This document shows, piece by piece, positions 21,373 to 32,293 of a DNA stretch of 64,000 bases. Position 1 is the first letter of the stretch; each line of letters starts with the position of its first letter. The notes under the pieces were generated by a model. That model worked only from the letters and a program-made list of their open reading frames with translations, made no database searches and was not told where the DNA came from. The DNA is from Pseudopyrenochaeta lycopersici (taxonomy: Eukaryota; Ascomycota; Dothideomycetes; Pleosporales; Pseudopyrenochaetaceae). A program made the position numbers and the translations under genes. The stretch is taken from positions 1,116,001 to 1,180,000 of the forward strand of contig NHZP01000003.1 in assembly GCA_003313425.1 (NCBI GenBank), given 5' to 3'.

Positions 21373-21760
21373 ATGACGCGTGCTCAGCAAACAATCAGCA
21401 TTGCGATGCTATTCACCTCCGTATGGCAACTCCCGCAATGTTTTTTGAACCCCATGGCTAATGCATAGCAGTTATACCTCGTGGTATTCATGGAGGTTGT
21501 CTCCTTCCCCGAGAAAATCCAGAAGGAAATCGTCCCTGTTGTATGTTCTCCGATACCTTGCAACACAGCCACCAATACTGACACTATGCCAGATTCCTTT
21601 TTGGGCTCTCATCTCCTTCGGCGCATACCTTCTCTTCAAGCTCGGCTGGGGAGTCTTTACTTTCAATGACGTACCGGAGGCACACAAGGAATTGATGGCA
21701 CAGATACAAGAGGCGAGGGTAGAGCTCATGGCAAAGGGTGTGGACGTTGGTGAAGATTAG
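21373..21760 (+). CDS. DPM3: Dolichol-phosphate mannosyltransferase subunit 3 (DPM3)
   Basis: Three exons: 21373-21420, 21472-21540, 21593-21760, giving 94 aa, normal for the family (about 92). Two hydrophobic segments are visible: residues 8-25 (SIAMLFTS and LYLVVFMEV) and 40-60 (IPFWALISFGAYLLFKLGWG). The conserved cytosolic tail FNDVPEAHKELMAQIQEARV is a short coiled-coil. DPM3 anchors the catalytic subunit DPM1 to the ER membrane through that tail, for making dolichol-P-mannose used in N-glycosylation, O-mannosylation and GPI anchors. The catalytic subunit gene lies in this window at 56.8-57.6 kb. Confidence 0.9.
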
Positions 21761-21979
21761 TTTAATCAGGGGCTTGTGGGAACATTGCATTACCGGAGCA
21801 CAAGGAGGCTATGTGGCGTTGATACTGAGGTGATATGGAATATGCATAATCAAGATAAAACAAGGGTATTTGAACGCTCGTACAATGACCTTGCCAATGG
21901 AAAGGGTCTTGACGGCCTCGACACTGCACCCGATGCTCGACCACAAACGATGACCTCCAGCGTACTGTCCAACCTTAGA

Positions 21980-22794
21980 CTAGGCAGCTGTAGCGGTCTT
22001 TTCTTTCTGGTGCATCTGCTTTAGCTTCTTCTCCGTCCTCATGAACTCTCTAATTCCCACAGGTATGTCGTCGAATAGGTCCTTGCTAGTTTCCACATTC
22101 CAATTCGTCTCACTACCACCTCCATCGTCATCCATACTAACAGCAACATGGCTTGGCTGCCCAGATGCTGCTACCATACTACCACTACCCTTGCCCTCTT
22201 GTCTTTGCGCCTGCATTGCAGCTCTAGCCTCTGCGCTCTTTTCTGCCCACTCCTCCATCTCATCCCTGTAAAGGTCCCAAACACAGTTCACGCAACCAGA
22301 CATGCAGCAATTGTCTGGCTCTGAAGGCTTCGGTGGTACTGTAACGCCCGCAATGATTTTTGATGCTTCTGCAATCTCTTTCTTGCGTTCAGCCGGACCG
22401 GCAAGTTTTGAGCCAAAGACTATGCGGGCTTTTTCGAGGGTCAACTCTTTCTGTGTTTTGGGACGGGCATCGGGTGGTGGAGGTTTGGGATCGGTGTGAG
22501 TCAGAGGTTGGACTTGTGCCAGAGGTTTCTTGAGCATTTCTGTGTATTGTTAGCATTTGTCCCACTTACGGAGATACGGACACTTCAACCTGCGTAGAAC
22601 CCAGTTATTGGCCTGGCCTGCTCCCCGGCTGGCGCGATGTAGCCTTTGTAGCGCCGTTGTATCCGATCACTATTTTGTAGTCCCAAACTTTTATGTATAG
22701 ATGGACTTTGCGAATTGCTCCATAATCTGAGACATGAAGCACAGAGGCCCCGGCGTTGGGCTACTGGCCGAGCGAGCTGTGTGATATGGTCCAT
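21980..22794 (-). CDS. Oxidoreductase-like domain protein, probably mitochondrial
   Basis: Two exons: 22794-22590 and 22539-21980, 254 aa. The N-terminus (MDHITQLARPVAQRRGLC) is basic and amphipathic with no acidic cluster, like a mitochondrial presequence. The core motif is CCMSGCVNCVWDLYRDEMEE, with four cysteines in C-C-X3-C-X2-C spacing. This defines the small 'oxidoreductase-like' domain (PF09791 type), whose biochemical activity is not established. Before it is a Pro-rich linker, after it a Gln/Ser-rich acidic stretch. The C-terminus has a basic helix (MRTEKKLKQMHQKEKT). The intron donor is the weak GTTGAA, but it is the only one that keeps the frame, since the next codon would be a stop. 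Confidence 0.82.
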
Positions 22795-23191
22795 TCTTCG
22801 AGGACCAATGTTGGAGGCCCAGGATCTTTTATGTGCGGACTATGAATATTGCTCAATCACAACATATCCGAGGCCTTAAAAGTCATGTACGTGGCGACAC
22901 TGGAAATGCGGTAGCAAGATTAGTGATGATAGGTAGTGAATGGAGCTGGTCGAGAGACGTCATTTTGCGCCGCATTTCCGAGGGTCGTCGGCAATTGTAG
23001 CGACGAACGCCGACAACGGGGTCGATCAGCAACAACACGCGCCGACGCGTCGACGTTCACTATTTCACGACACAAGCTGAAATTGTGCCTGGGTTCTTTA
23101 TTTTTATTCATAACCTACATTACGGTCACAGGACGCGTCGATATTCCAAGTATCTCTAGCCGATTGCACGCGACATCTGAATTCAAGCGCT
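22795..23191. promoter_or_regulatory. Divergent promoter with two MCB boxes
   Basis: 397 bp between the oxidoreductase-like gene (minus) and the kinetochore-type gene (plus). GACGCGTCGA occurs twice, centred on ACGCGT at 23045-23050 and 23133-23138, about 145 and 55 bp before the ATG at 23192. ACGCGT is the MluI cell-cycle box bound by MBF at G1/S in fungi. Confidence 0.6.
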
Positions 23192-24906
23192 ATGGACGAG
23201 CCAGCCCGTAAACGTAGAAGAACCAATTCACCAGAAGAACGCGAGAGGCAGTCGAGCCCGTTGAGGAAACCCCCGCGGCGACCTTCATTTGCGTCGCCTA
23301 CAAAAGCCAGCCTTGCGCGCAACTACCCAAACCTTCTACGCCCTACTTCTGCTGGAGCAAGCTCAAGACCAAGCGGTCGCAGTGATATAGTAGCCAGAGG
23401 GAAGCAAGCGCGTGCTTTTGTGCTCGGCGAGACAGAGGCGCAAGAAACTCAAAGCCAGGGGACTAGAGAAAATGCCGACAGCACGATGCCTGGGGTGACA
23501 CAGTATTCAAAAAATGTTACGCCAAGAGCGCGCAAAGTATTTGGACACCGAGATGCTCCAGTCTCGATTGGCATCATAGATGACGAAGAGCCGGACCTAC
23601 CGACAACGCCATCTCAGAGGGGGCTTGAAGAGCAAGATGTACCTCGCCGGGGCATTCTGTTCTCTTCACCCAGCAAGAGACCACCGCGCATGAAGGACAC
23701 TGTCAAGCAATCGCCTCTGAGGCCGAAAGCGCCCCAGGCCCAGAAAGAAACCCACAATGAAACTGTGGAGATTAGCGCCAACGATGATCAGGACCAAAGT
23801 ACGCCAGAGAGCCGCCAGCTTCCAGATCCGGAAGTAGTGAAGAGAAGGCAAGAGAAGGCACGATTGCAGCGTGAAATAGAAGAGTTAGAAGCTCAGCTTT
23901 CGAGGTGTGCGGGGGAAATCTCGAAGGAGCAGCAACGGGCCCCTGGACAAGCTCTTGGGTCTATAGAGCGAGGCGATCTGAAGTAAGTGCAGTCATTTTC
24001 AGTGTTTGGTAAAACTGTGACTGACTCAACTCTAGTGAATTTATCTATAAGATTAGCGATACAGACAGGCAAGACGAACAGCTAGCGCCAGTATCGAGCC
24101 TACTATGCTCATTCCTACCATTTTCGGCCCTACCTGTCCCACCGCCCCGGCTAGAATCTCCCGTGAAATCAATCCCATCGCATAGACCTGTGGAGCTTAA
24201 AGATCCTTTGCCCTATCTAGAGATGTTTACAACGTTCAAATTTTCGACACGGCTTACCCTACCACGTGACAAAATCGCACCTTCCTCAAAGCGGGTACAT
24301 CAAAAGCACACAATCGACATAGTGGGCCCACAGAAGCTTCTTACAGCACAAACTTCAATTGTCATTGATGCCTTAGCCAGTGACATCATCGATATGCATA
24401 TCCTACACCTCTCCTCCTGGGCTGAGCTCGAGTTGGGCACATTCTTGCGTAGCAGGGCGAAGGAAAAAGATATTGGTAATGCATGTTGGGCCGTCAACTC
24501 GTACTGGGAGATCGCTAATAAACGCGCCGTGTATTGGCACAAATGTGAAACATCATTTGCGCGCTTGGTCGCAGGACACACAAGTGCGGATAGAGAAAAC
24601 CTCCGTCCTCAAATCAAACCAACACAGCGCATCTCACGAAAGGATCTGCATCGGAATCTTGGCCGTGATACGCTTGTCCTTCAGGACCAGCATGTCCTGC
24701 TCAAGATCAACTGGCGGATCGGCTTCGACTGGACTAGCGAAGCGGAGTCGGAAATCACAATTGAAGCTGCAGTCCCCAAGGTCTGGCAAGATGCAGATAC
24801 GGCTGCCAGCCTAAAGAAGATTCCAGAGACCTTTGCATCCCTAGTAAGGGGTAAAGGGGCCTTCGAGGCTACAAGAATCATGGTCGCACTTCTTTTTGCG
24901 GAGTAA
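23192..24906 (+). CDS. Probable CENP-O/Mcm21-type inner kinetochore subunit
   Basis: Two exons: 23192-23982 and 24036-24906, 553 aa. The N-terminal half is disordered, basic and Ser/Pro-rich, with SPSK, TP and SP sites (RRGILFSSPSKRPPR) that look like CDK targets and a basic N-terminus (KRRRTNSPEERER). A coiled-coil of about 35 residues (VKRRQEKARLQREIEELEAQ) precedes the C-terminal half. That half begins PYLEMFTTFKFSTRLTLP and ends in an RWD-like beta/alpha segment (LLKINWRIGFDWTSEAES). Coiled-coil plus RWD repeats is the layout of the CENP-O/Mal2/Mcm21 kinetochore family. Two MCB boxes in the promoter fit cell-cycle expression. The family call is moderate; another RWD coiled-coil kinetochore protein is possible. 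Confidence 0.62.
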
Positions 24907-26477
24907 GTCGCGGGAAGCGTAAATTCGTTTCGAAATTTATGTTTTTGAGACGCCAATTATGATTGATGCTATAATGTCCTCAGACAATGTATTTCAAACC
25001 CTTTCATTCAGGATAGTACCAATAATGTGACACGTGAAATACATTACTGCAAACTATCAGAACAATGCCTGATTTACTACGTTTGAATTGTGCACCGATC
25101 GCGCCTCAGCTCACGGTTTTTCACTAGAAGTCCCTTACGCCAGTCGCGATGCTAGACACAGCCCGCGATGCCTCCATGATTCTACCTGAAGTTTGGAGCT
25201 TCAAGACCTCTGCGCAATGGCTTAGGTCAAGACCAGGATGGAAGAAATAAGCTTGTTGATCTACTATATTGAAGAGAGCCAACGCTTAGCAGTTCGGATC
25301 AGCAACCTCCTTTGAACATCACTTACTCCAGCTGACTGATATGATACTTTGAAACGCTTCTTTTTTTCATTTTCTTCAATATAGGAATTATAGGATAATA
25401 AATTGACAACCTGTAAATGATGAGTGTACTCTTAGCGGCTTGAGCCCCCATTTTTTGGTTGAATCGTTGTTCTGTTTCCATCGCGTGGCCTAGGAGACAC
25501 TCTACTGTGAACATATAGCTAATAGAAGCTATCGCTTCAAAATCAATGATGAAAAGCCAGTTTACCGAAACGCGGAGGCATAGTTCTGTCTAAGACGGCC
25601 ACCTGAACACGACGTACCATGACTTGCATCGACAACAATGCGCGGGAAGTGGACCCATATATGTCATCTGTAATCCAAAATCCTCTTCAAAATATCATTG
25701 TATTAGATAGCACATAGTTTGGTAATGCAAAATGTACAATTCTGATAGGTGAAGTGGGTGCACAAGAGCTGATGGGCATGTGGCACCACGTTAGATGGGT
25801 TCGGTTGATGTACCCGCGTTTTGGACGCTGTGATCAATGGTTTTGCACCAGAGTTACTGCAAAGGGCAATTCGGAGAGGTAGAAATAAAGGCTAAAAGAA
25901 GAGTGGAGATTGGGTTGAATATGTTTCCATGGGTTGATAGCTTGGGCACAGGGTCTGGCGTTGTTGATTTAACTGTAAAGTAACGTCGGCGACGGGAGGC
26001 GCGGGGATGTGATTGGATAAGGCTCGATCCGGCGTAGGGATTTGCTGGATTGAAACCGTAGGGTACCGGAAACTTGTCCTGGATTTTGGATGGATGACCC
26101 GTTGATGCTTTCGGGCAGCGAACCTGGCAGTTCTCAATGCGTATTGTTATGGCTGGCTCTGGCTGGTATGAGTACCTTCGGGTTTACAAGACCATGGAGC
26201 AACCCCTTAGTCATTGCGCATTCCTCTCATCACCACGCACGTTGGATTAAGTCTACCTTCGAAGTGAAATCAAGTTGTAATTGCGTGAAGATAGTAACCA
26301 TTGATAAAATTTCAGCATTTTACAGTCAACAATTGCAATATGCCCTTCCAATATAATACCCAGCCCTTGGTGCTACTCACCATTCCAAGGAAACGCCAAG
26401 CAAGCACTGACGTGTGTATTGACCCCCATGAAGTAAATTTGCCTGAAAATATCGCTCGCCATCGCTGCATTATCTGC
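24907..26477. other. Gene-poor intergenic stretch, nothing called
   Basis: About 1.6 kb between convergent genes. The left half is A/T-rich. Frames such as 25323-25514 (minus) and 26090-26356 (plus) lack coding features. No repeat was recognised. Confidence 0.45.
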
Positions 26478-27396
26478 TTAGTATCCAGACTCTGTGATCC
26501 TATTCCTCCAGAATTGCAGCCTTGCGCTGTCACACACTTCGCCTCCTCCGCTCCCCGCCCAAAGATCGCCAGCAGTCATTCGCTCAGAGCCATCCCTGCA
26601 GAGTCTCTCAATCTCGTCTCCCGCGACCCGAAGCCACTGCGCTGCAGCAGGTGCATGGAGCTCGACGTTCTTACCGAGCCGTGTGTCGGGCGAGTACTCT
26701 AAAGCCATGGCCAAGGTCTTAAGGCCTAATCTCGCCATGCTTGAGAGGACGGGTATCCCCCGAGCACCAGGATTCTTAGAGATGAGTGCAATAAAGGTGT
26801 TGAGATTCCTCCAGGCCACCTTTGCAGCGTCGGGGGACGCTGGCGACCGCAGGTTCGCAAGATACCTCTCAGGCCCTGTCGCCGCTCATAGTAAGAAAGG
26901 GGAAGGGTAAAAATTATACCAGTAGTCACTCACCTTGAAAGCTCTCAGTCACATTCTGAGAGAATGTTGGCAGATCTCTCCAAAGTTTGCCTTCCTCAAA
27001 CACCACCGCTTGACCTGGTCCTATTTGCGTTGTCTCTCCTCCAACATCCAGTGTCTTCGCTTCAGGACCCTCGTTGATGGCATCAGGAAGGCTGGCTAGC
27101 TCCACAATGTAGTCCCCTAGCGCCTTCAACTCTTTTTCGTCTTCAAACTTCTCAGCCGCGTCAAGGCACAGTCCCAATAGGTTACTCCAAGGAGTGCCGA
27201 CATCTTCTTGGGACATAATAAGGGATGCTGTTTTGGGAGCTGAGTCTTTGGGCAAGGACCTTTGGGACAGCAAGTCGTCAACGATACTGACGAGTTGCGA
27301 CTGCACGGATCCGTTTGGTAGCTTTCGTATGCCGTCGCCGCTGTCCTTGCCGTAGAGGTCGCATAGCCAGTTTGTTTGCGCCCAGTTTCTAGCCAT
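26478..27396 (-). CDS. DUF3632 family protein
   Basis: Two exons: 27396-26934 and 26875-26478, giving 286 aa. The protein is mostly helical and soluble, with no signal peptide or membrane segment. The pattern WSNLLGLCLDAAEKF, then LKALGDYIVELASLPDA, then DLPTFSQNVTESF just before the intron, and NLNTFIALISKNPG after it, matches the fungal-only DUF3632 family. Function is unknown; these genes are often multicopy in filamentous ascomycetes. Intron donor GTGAGT and acceptor GACAG join with G/GG phase. The tail ends in RLQFWRNRITESGY. Confidence 0.83.
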
Positions 27397-28258
27397 CTTC
27401 GGTGTTAATACGGCTGTCTTTCTCGCGAGAATTTGTAGATGATTGAATATGGGTTGTAAAATGGCGAACTAAAGTAGGTAATTTTGAGATTGGGAGGAGC
27501 ATTCCATAGGCAGCAGCGAGGCTCAGGTGGCGAAAGCCTATTCCTGGTGGGGCATATTCTGTACTCGTTTGTGACCAGCGGAGCATCATCGAAATGTCAT
27601 TGCGGCAGAGACGGAGTTCGCTTGGGGGCCTTGCATTTTCCTCTTACGTCAGATTGTTTAAGCCTGACTTAAAAAAACTCCGCGAAGAATGGATTAGGCA
27701 TCTAGCCAAAGTGCAACCGTATTGAGCAACTAGCTTTTGGCTTAAAGTAGCCGCTTGCTCCACTATGGTCTAATGTGCCAGCCAATCACAATTCCGGCGT
27801 TTGGGTAACCTGAGTACGAACCTGATCAATTACCAAGGCGTACTTGGCTTTGCTTGTGGGCTCATAGCATTCTGGATTACGTTTCTCCTTACTATCTGTC
27901 GTTGAAAACTCATTAGCTTTTATTATATATCGTCAATATTGAAGATTTTGATAGGAATTGGAATGTCAATTTATTGAATTCTATCTACAAATTGTGGAAT
28001 GTCTTGTAAGATGCAACACTAAAATCATGACTCCCTTTTGGCTGTACCTGTAGTCGCCACAATTGCTCGAATTTTCCGTAGCATCCACCTCACATCAGGC
28101 ATACTTTGAGCAGTGAAATCGGCAGACGCTATTTGTGTTTGTGTGTATACAAGCAACTACCAGCAATAGATAACTAAAATGAATGGCTTTGGCTGTTTCT
28201 AAACGTGTCCATCACCACTGAACCGCACCCTGAAGGTGTTTGCATGCCTCCAGAATAC
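27397..28258. other. Intergenic, no gene seen
   Basis: Promoter of the DUF3632 gene at the left and the 3' flank of the secreted RNase-like gene at the right. A/T-rich middle, no coding frame. Confidence 0.5.
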
Positions 28259-28965
28259 TCAGATACCACACCACTTGAATTGACCAGTGGCTGCGCCTCG
28301 ATGAGTGATAAGGCCGCACCTTTCGCGTGTACCATCAGCTTTTCGCGCAATGACCACCCGATCCTGACCTGGGCTCATGCCGTCGACGAATGTCGTAGTC
28401 TCTTGAACGAATACCGGGTAGATACGCAGGTCATTAACATCTGCAGCCTTGCAGGACGCTGGAATCCCAGCAACTGGTGGCTGATCTCCGTAGTATTCAG
28501 GGTCTATGTAGAAATTAGTGAAAACGAAGATCGCGGTCAGAAGAGCAACATACAATCCTCTGTTTTTGCAGTGTTAGCAAAGTGTCACTGTTCAGCTTGG
28601 CTTATATATTTTGGTCCACTTACTTCCGTTTCTTCCTCTCACAGTTGATGGTGGGTTGGCATCGAGATGAGCAATAGCATCATCGTAACTTCGAAAGTGT
28701 TAATTACCTAGTTAACATATTTCATTGCCATCTTGAAGCTTACCCTTTATTCTGAGCAGCAGTAAGGAAACGATAGCCGCCTAACATCTAGACGTGAGTG
28801 TACATTCAGGAATTAATATAATATCAGACACATACCGCCGCAGTCAACCGTGGCTCTGCGATCGAGCGTGACTGTTTCGTCCGTAGGTTTGGTTAGAGGG
28901 CTCGCATGAATGGAGCTGGCGGCAAGTGCAAACGCAAGTGCGTAGAGGGCGTTGAAAGAATGCAT
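28259..28965 (-). CDS. Secreted RNase T1/F1-fold protein with altered catalytic residues (candidate effector)
   Basis: Five exons: 28965-28836, 28780-28744, 28688-28624, 28559-28554 (6 nt), 28503-28259, giving 160 aa. A signal peptide (MHSFNALYALAFALAASSIHA) is followed by a short propeptide ending in a dibasic R36-R37, a likely Kex2 site. The mature part has four cysteines (C42, C97, C142, C158). It aligns with guanyl-specific RNases: YPE at 80-82, IYP at 107-109, SPGQDRVV at 123-130, LITHRGA at 144-150. In RNase T1 the catalytic set is Y38, H40, E58, R77, H92. Here Y80, R128 and H147 remain, but H40 is E82 and E58 is I107. An RNase-like protein with reduced or no catalysis resembles the RALPH effectors of powdery mildews. 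Without the 6-nt exon the frame survives but the YP motif is lost. Confidence 0.78.
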
Positions 28966-31221
28966 GGTCACGCAAGATTGACGGTTGAAAGATATCTGCT
29001 AGACGAGAACGATTGATTGTGATGGAGTTCAAATCTAGTCGATTGACATATCTTTTTATACTCGAGCATTTCCACATTCTGCTGACAGCGGTTGATCGAC
29101 TTCGGCACCAAATCTGCCTTCCATTCAACATCGCCGATCCATGTCTTGAGAATAGCCAGAAGAGGTGAGCCGTCTTATGCGCGGACAATGTCCCCGGAGC
29201 TGCGCCTGTACAGATTTCCGCCTTACTCCATAATAAGTTGCCCACATCAGTCAGACTATGCGTTAATCTCATCCTGTGCCACTAACACTAACTATACCTA
29301 TTGGTCTCTATGTAAGCGGAGGGGCCAGAAACAAGAGGAGAAGTGAGACAGAAGTAACGTGGACTAGAGGAACTCGGGGGAGCTATGCCTGGGCAGAAAG
29401 AGCTGTATTGTTTCTGTATGATAAAATTAGCTGCATACGCGGGTTTTGCTTACAGAGTAGATGTCACTTTGCTATCATAACATGCAAATAGGCACTCCGA
29501 AGGAATGTGGTAAATATGTTTACTACTGTGTAACCTAATATTCGATGACGTTTGCGGACCGTCACGCTCGTTCTTATGACTTGAAAGTGCCCTAGGTATC
29601 GGCTAAAGAAAGCATCTCAAATTCCGAGACAGAGTGATGTAACTCTATTTCGTACAAGTACGCCCGGTAACTTTCTAGTGGAGCTTGCGCCTTCTTAGAG
29701 TGGATTCAGGCCTCTCACTAAATGTGGAGAGGCTGTCCCTAGGCAATCCTTGTCTCGCCTTAGCTTTAGACCGTGAACTTGCGCCGAGGGAGGCTCAGCA
29801 GGTCACAGGCGGCTAAAAGCGTAGTTTAGAATTGTGGGGCTGCTGCGTGAACTGCAGATCATTGTAAGTTTAGTCCGTTGGACTCCGTGACGGACCGTAC
29901 CTTAGGTCATTGTTGGAGGCCTCAAATGGCGGACTAGTCAGATTAAGCGAGAGCTTTTCTGGACCACTTATCTAACATACTCCATTGCAGGCAGACATGA
30001 GAGCGGGCGAATCCCTCTCATAAAGAGTAGAACGCGCAGGTTTTACTTCAGTGTCTCCCCACTAATACCGGCATACTTGATTAAGTGCATAACATGGGAT
30101 GTTCGTTTCTACAATAGGCTTCACAGCACACGTAACTGTGCCATGAGAACAGAAATAAATATATCTTAATCAATACATTGTTGACATTTTCCCTTGATCA
30201 TATCACCATTAATTTGTAGGTCTACGTTTCTTCGAGATTTAAGGTTGATTTACTCTTTGACTGCGGCTTCTAAAGCGTATAATTCGTGCAACGTGTGCAG
30301 TGATCGTCAATCACTGCGTTCTACATTTGTCCTACCAGAGAGCTTTCACTTATTAAATTTTCTACGACATTGTGAGTGGCAAAAGCTGGTTCAGTGGTGA
30401 ATCTATTATTTCCAAGCGGATGACCTGTTTGTAAATATTCATGCCTAAGAAAGGTGCAAACCTCAAACGATCAACTGCTGCAATTTATTATTCACAGCAG
30501 TATATTGATCATGGGATGGTAAGGTTCAATCTCACGTAAATCAGGTCCACTCCGTACACGGCGGGCGCTCGTGGTGATGCTTTCCGCCCCCCATTTTAAG
30601 TGATCCACCACTTTCAACAGGCCTCTCGTATTACTTCTGCTAGTACAACCTTCAACAATGATAATGAAAAAGCTAAATTGAGCCATGAACGCGCACGTTA
30701 CGTAGAAGTCTGTAATGAGGCCTAACGTGTAGCCACTCAAACTCTTTGTTCTGGAGACCCCAGTTTGTAATAAACCGCACAGCAGCTAAGCTGTATCATA
30801 CTGCTTATTCTTGGCGCGCCGGTAATCCATTAGCGTAGGCAACTCATACTCATGACCAGTAAATTTGCAAGGCTATGCAATGTGCCTGACGTAGTATGTC
30901 TTCGAAGGATTGTTTAATCCTAGCAGTCTCACTGCCTTCATCATCATTGATGAATGGAAACGCCAGGAAGTCGATATTCACTGACGAAGGATAGCCAACA
31001 TTGAACTGATGTCAGATTGTTTATTTCCACATGACATGATGATGTTGACATGCAGCCAGCTTGCTGTAACAAACCTCCAGCTCCTATATAACCCAGCCAA
31101 ATTTCGTCGTTTTGTAAATCCATTCTATCCCATCAATTCTTTACTAGGTCGTTAGTCGAAACCTCATCCAAAACCTCGTCCAGATCTTCAGTCTAGCCCC
31201 CATTCAAATTTAAAAGCAATC
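28966..31221. other. Gene-poor A/T-rich stretch between two secreted-protein genes
   Basis: About 2.3 kb with no convincing gene. Frames such as 29092-29346, 30194-30400 and 30492-30740 have random composition. The right end is the promoter of the small secreted protein, with TATATAA around 31086. No recognisable transposon remnant. Confidence 0.45.
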
Positions 31222-31567
31222 ATGAGATTCTTTACTACTGTCTTCGCGCTCGCAGTAACTTTTGCGTTCGCCAGCGCAGCCCCCACCCCGGGCCAATCAT
31301 CTGCTGAGACGGTACGCTCAGCTGCTATCAAACGCTAGGCTTGTATTATTAACATCAGAGCAGACCAACCTTTTCATGCGTCAGGCAGGGTGTATGGACC
31401 ACCCTTGCGACTTCGACACTGACTGTTTTGCATGGAGATGTGGTGCTTGTGGCACCAATCGCAAGTGCGAATGCCCTCCTGAGGCGGTAAGTTGTTTATT
31501 CCCAATACATAGGCGGTTCTGTAAACTTCTGCTGACTATGTTATTGCAGGAAGGAGGCCCGTGTTAA
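31222..31567 (+). CDS. Small secreted eight-cysteine protein (candidate effector or antimicrobial)
   Basis: Three exons: 31222-31311, 31364-31486, 31550-31567, giving 76 aa. The signal peptide is MRFFTTVFALAVTFAFASAA with a cut expected before PTPGQ. The mature part has eight cysteines at 40, 45, 51, 56, 59, 65, 67 and 76, spaced C-X4-C-X5-C-X4-C-X2-C-X5-C-X-C-X8-C. This suggests four disulfides in a knottin-like fold. The last exon is just 18 nt (EGGPC and stop) and carries the eighth cysteine. All junctions are GT..AG and in phase. I do not recognise a named family. It lies in the same gene-poor region as the RNase-like secreted gene. Confidence 0.75.
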
Positions 31568-32293
31568 AGGAAGGAACGGCCCATGTCAGAACCCCTTGTG
31601 TTACGCACACTCAGTTTATTATCTTGCTTGTTATCTCAGGCATATGGGTGACCGTTCTTTGTGTAGCTATAATGATATAGCCAGGCTTATATATGGATTA
31701 TCAAATTATCTCATTCAATTCGCTTTTTCCAGTCTTCTAACAATGGTGAGCATAATCTACACAAGCTAATATCGGGCTATGTGTACGGCTCCCATTACAG
31801 TAAGCATCGGTTTTTGTCCCCTTAAACTTTCAAGCGTAGACTTCATTTATACATATTAAATACTTCTGGATGCCCTGTATACTCAAGACTCATATCACAA
31901 AGTGCGAAGAGTTCTTCGAAACATTGAACGGCTAGCCACAAGAATGCTGTGCCCACTAGAGGGTCCATAGATGTTTGTACTAGAGCTTGAAGGCTGATCA
32001 TGTGTATATGATGGCAAGGGAACGGATAATTTCAGGGTAATGCTGAAACGCCTAACCTTCACAGAGCTTTCGGACAGCTTTCGATCTGATAGCTCCAAGG
32101 TGCGCAAGTAGATGTTGGAGCAAGTTACCTCTGTTCGCAATGGTGGGAAATAGAATGTAAATCTCAATGTTCTCGAATACAGGAGACATCATGAGGGAGC
32201 GCTAAACTGACATTACAGCTCCAAATGTTCAGCAACATTATCAAAAATTTATCCTTGGCGTGACACATGTGAGAAAATCCACACCGCAACATC
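31568..32293. other. Intergenic, no gene seen
   Basis: Convergent 3' flanks of the small secreted protein gene and the GLEBS-BTB gene. A 90-residue frame at 31895-32167 (minus) was not supported. Confidence 0.5.

Noticed and set aside
26494..26910. 138-residue plus-strand frame
   Set aside because: Antisense shadow of the DUF3632 second exon.
30492..30740. 82-residue minus-strand frame between the secreted-protein genes
   Set aside because: Random composition, no signal peptide, no cysteine pattern and no splice partners found.
28966..31221. Possible degraded transposon or RIP region
   Set aside because: No terminal repeats, no polymerase or transposase fragments and only a mild A/T bias by eye; a RIP index calculation would decide.
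31895..32167. 90-residue minus-strand frame
   Set aside because: Falls in 3' flanks of two genes; no family or coding features.
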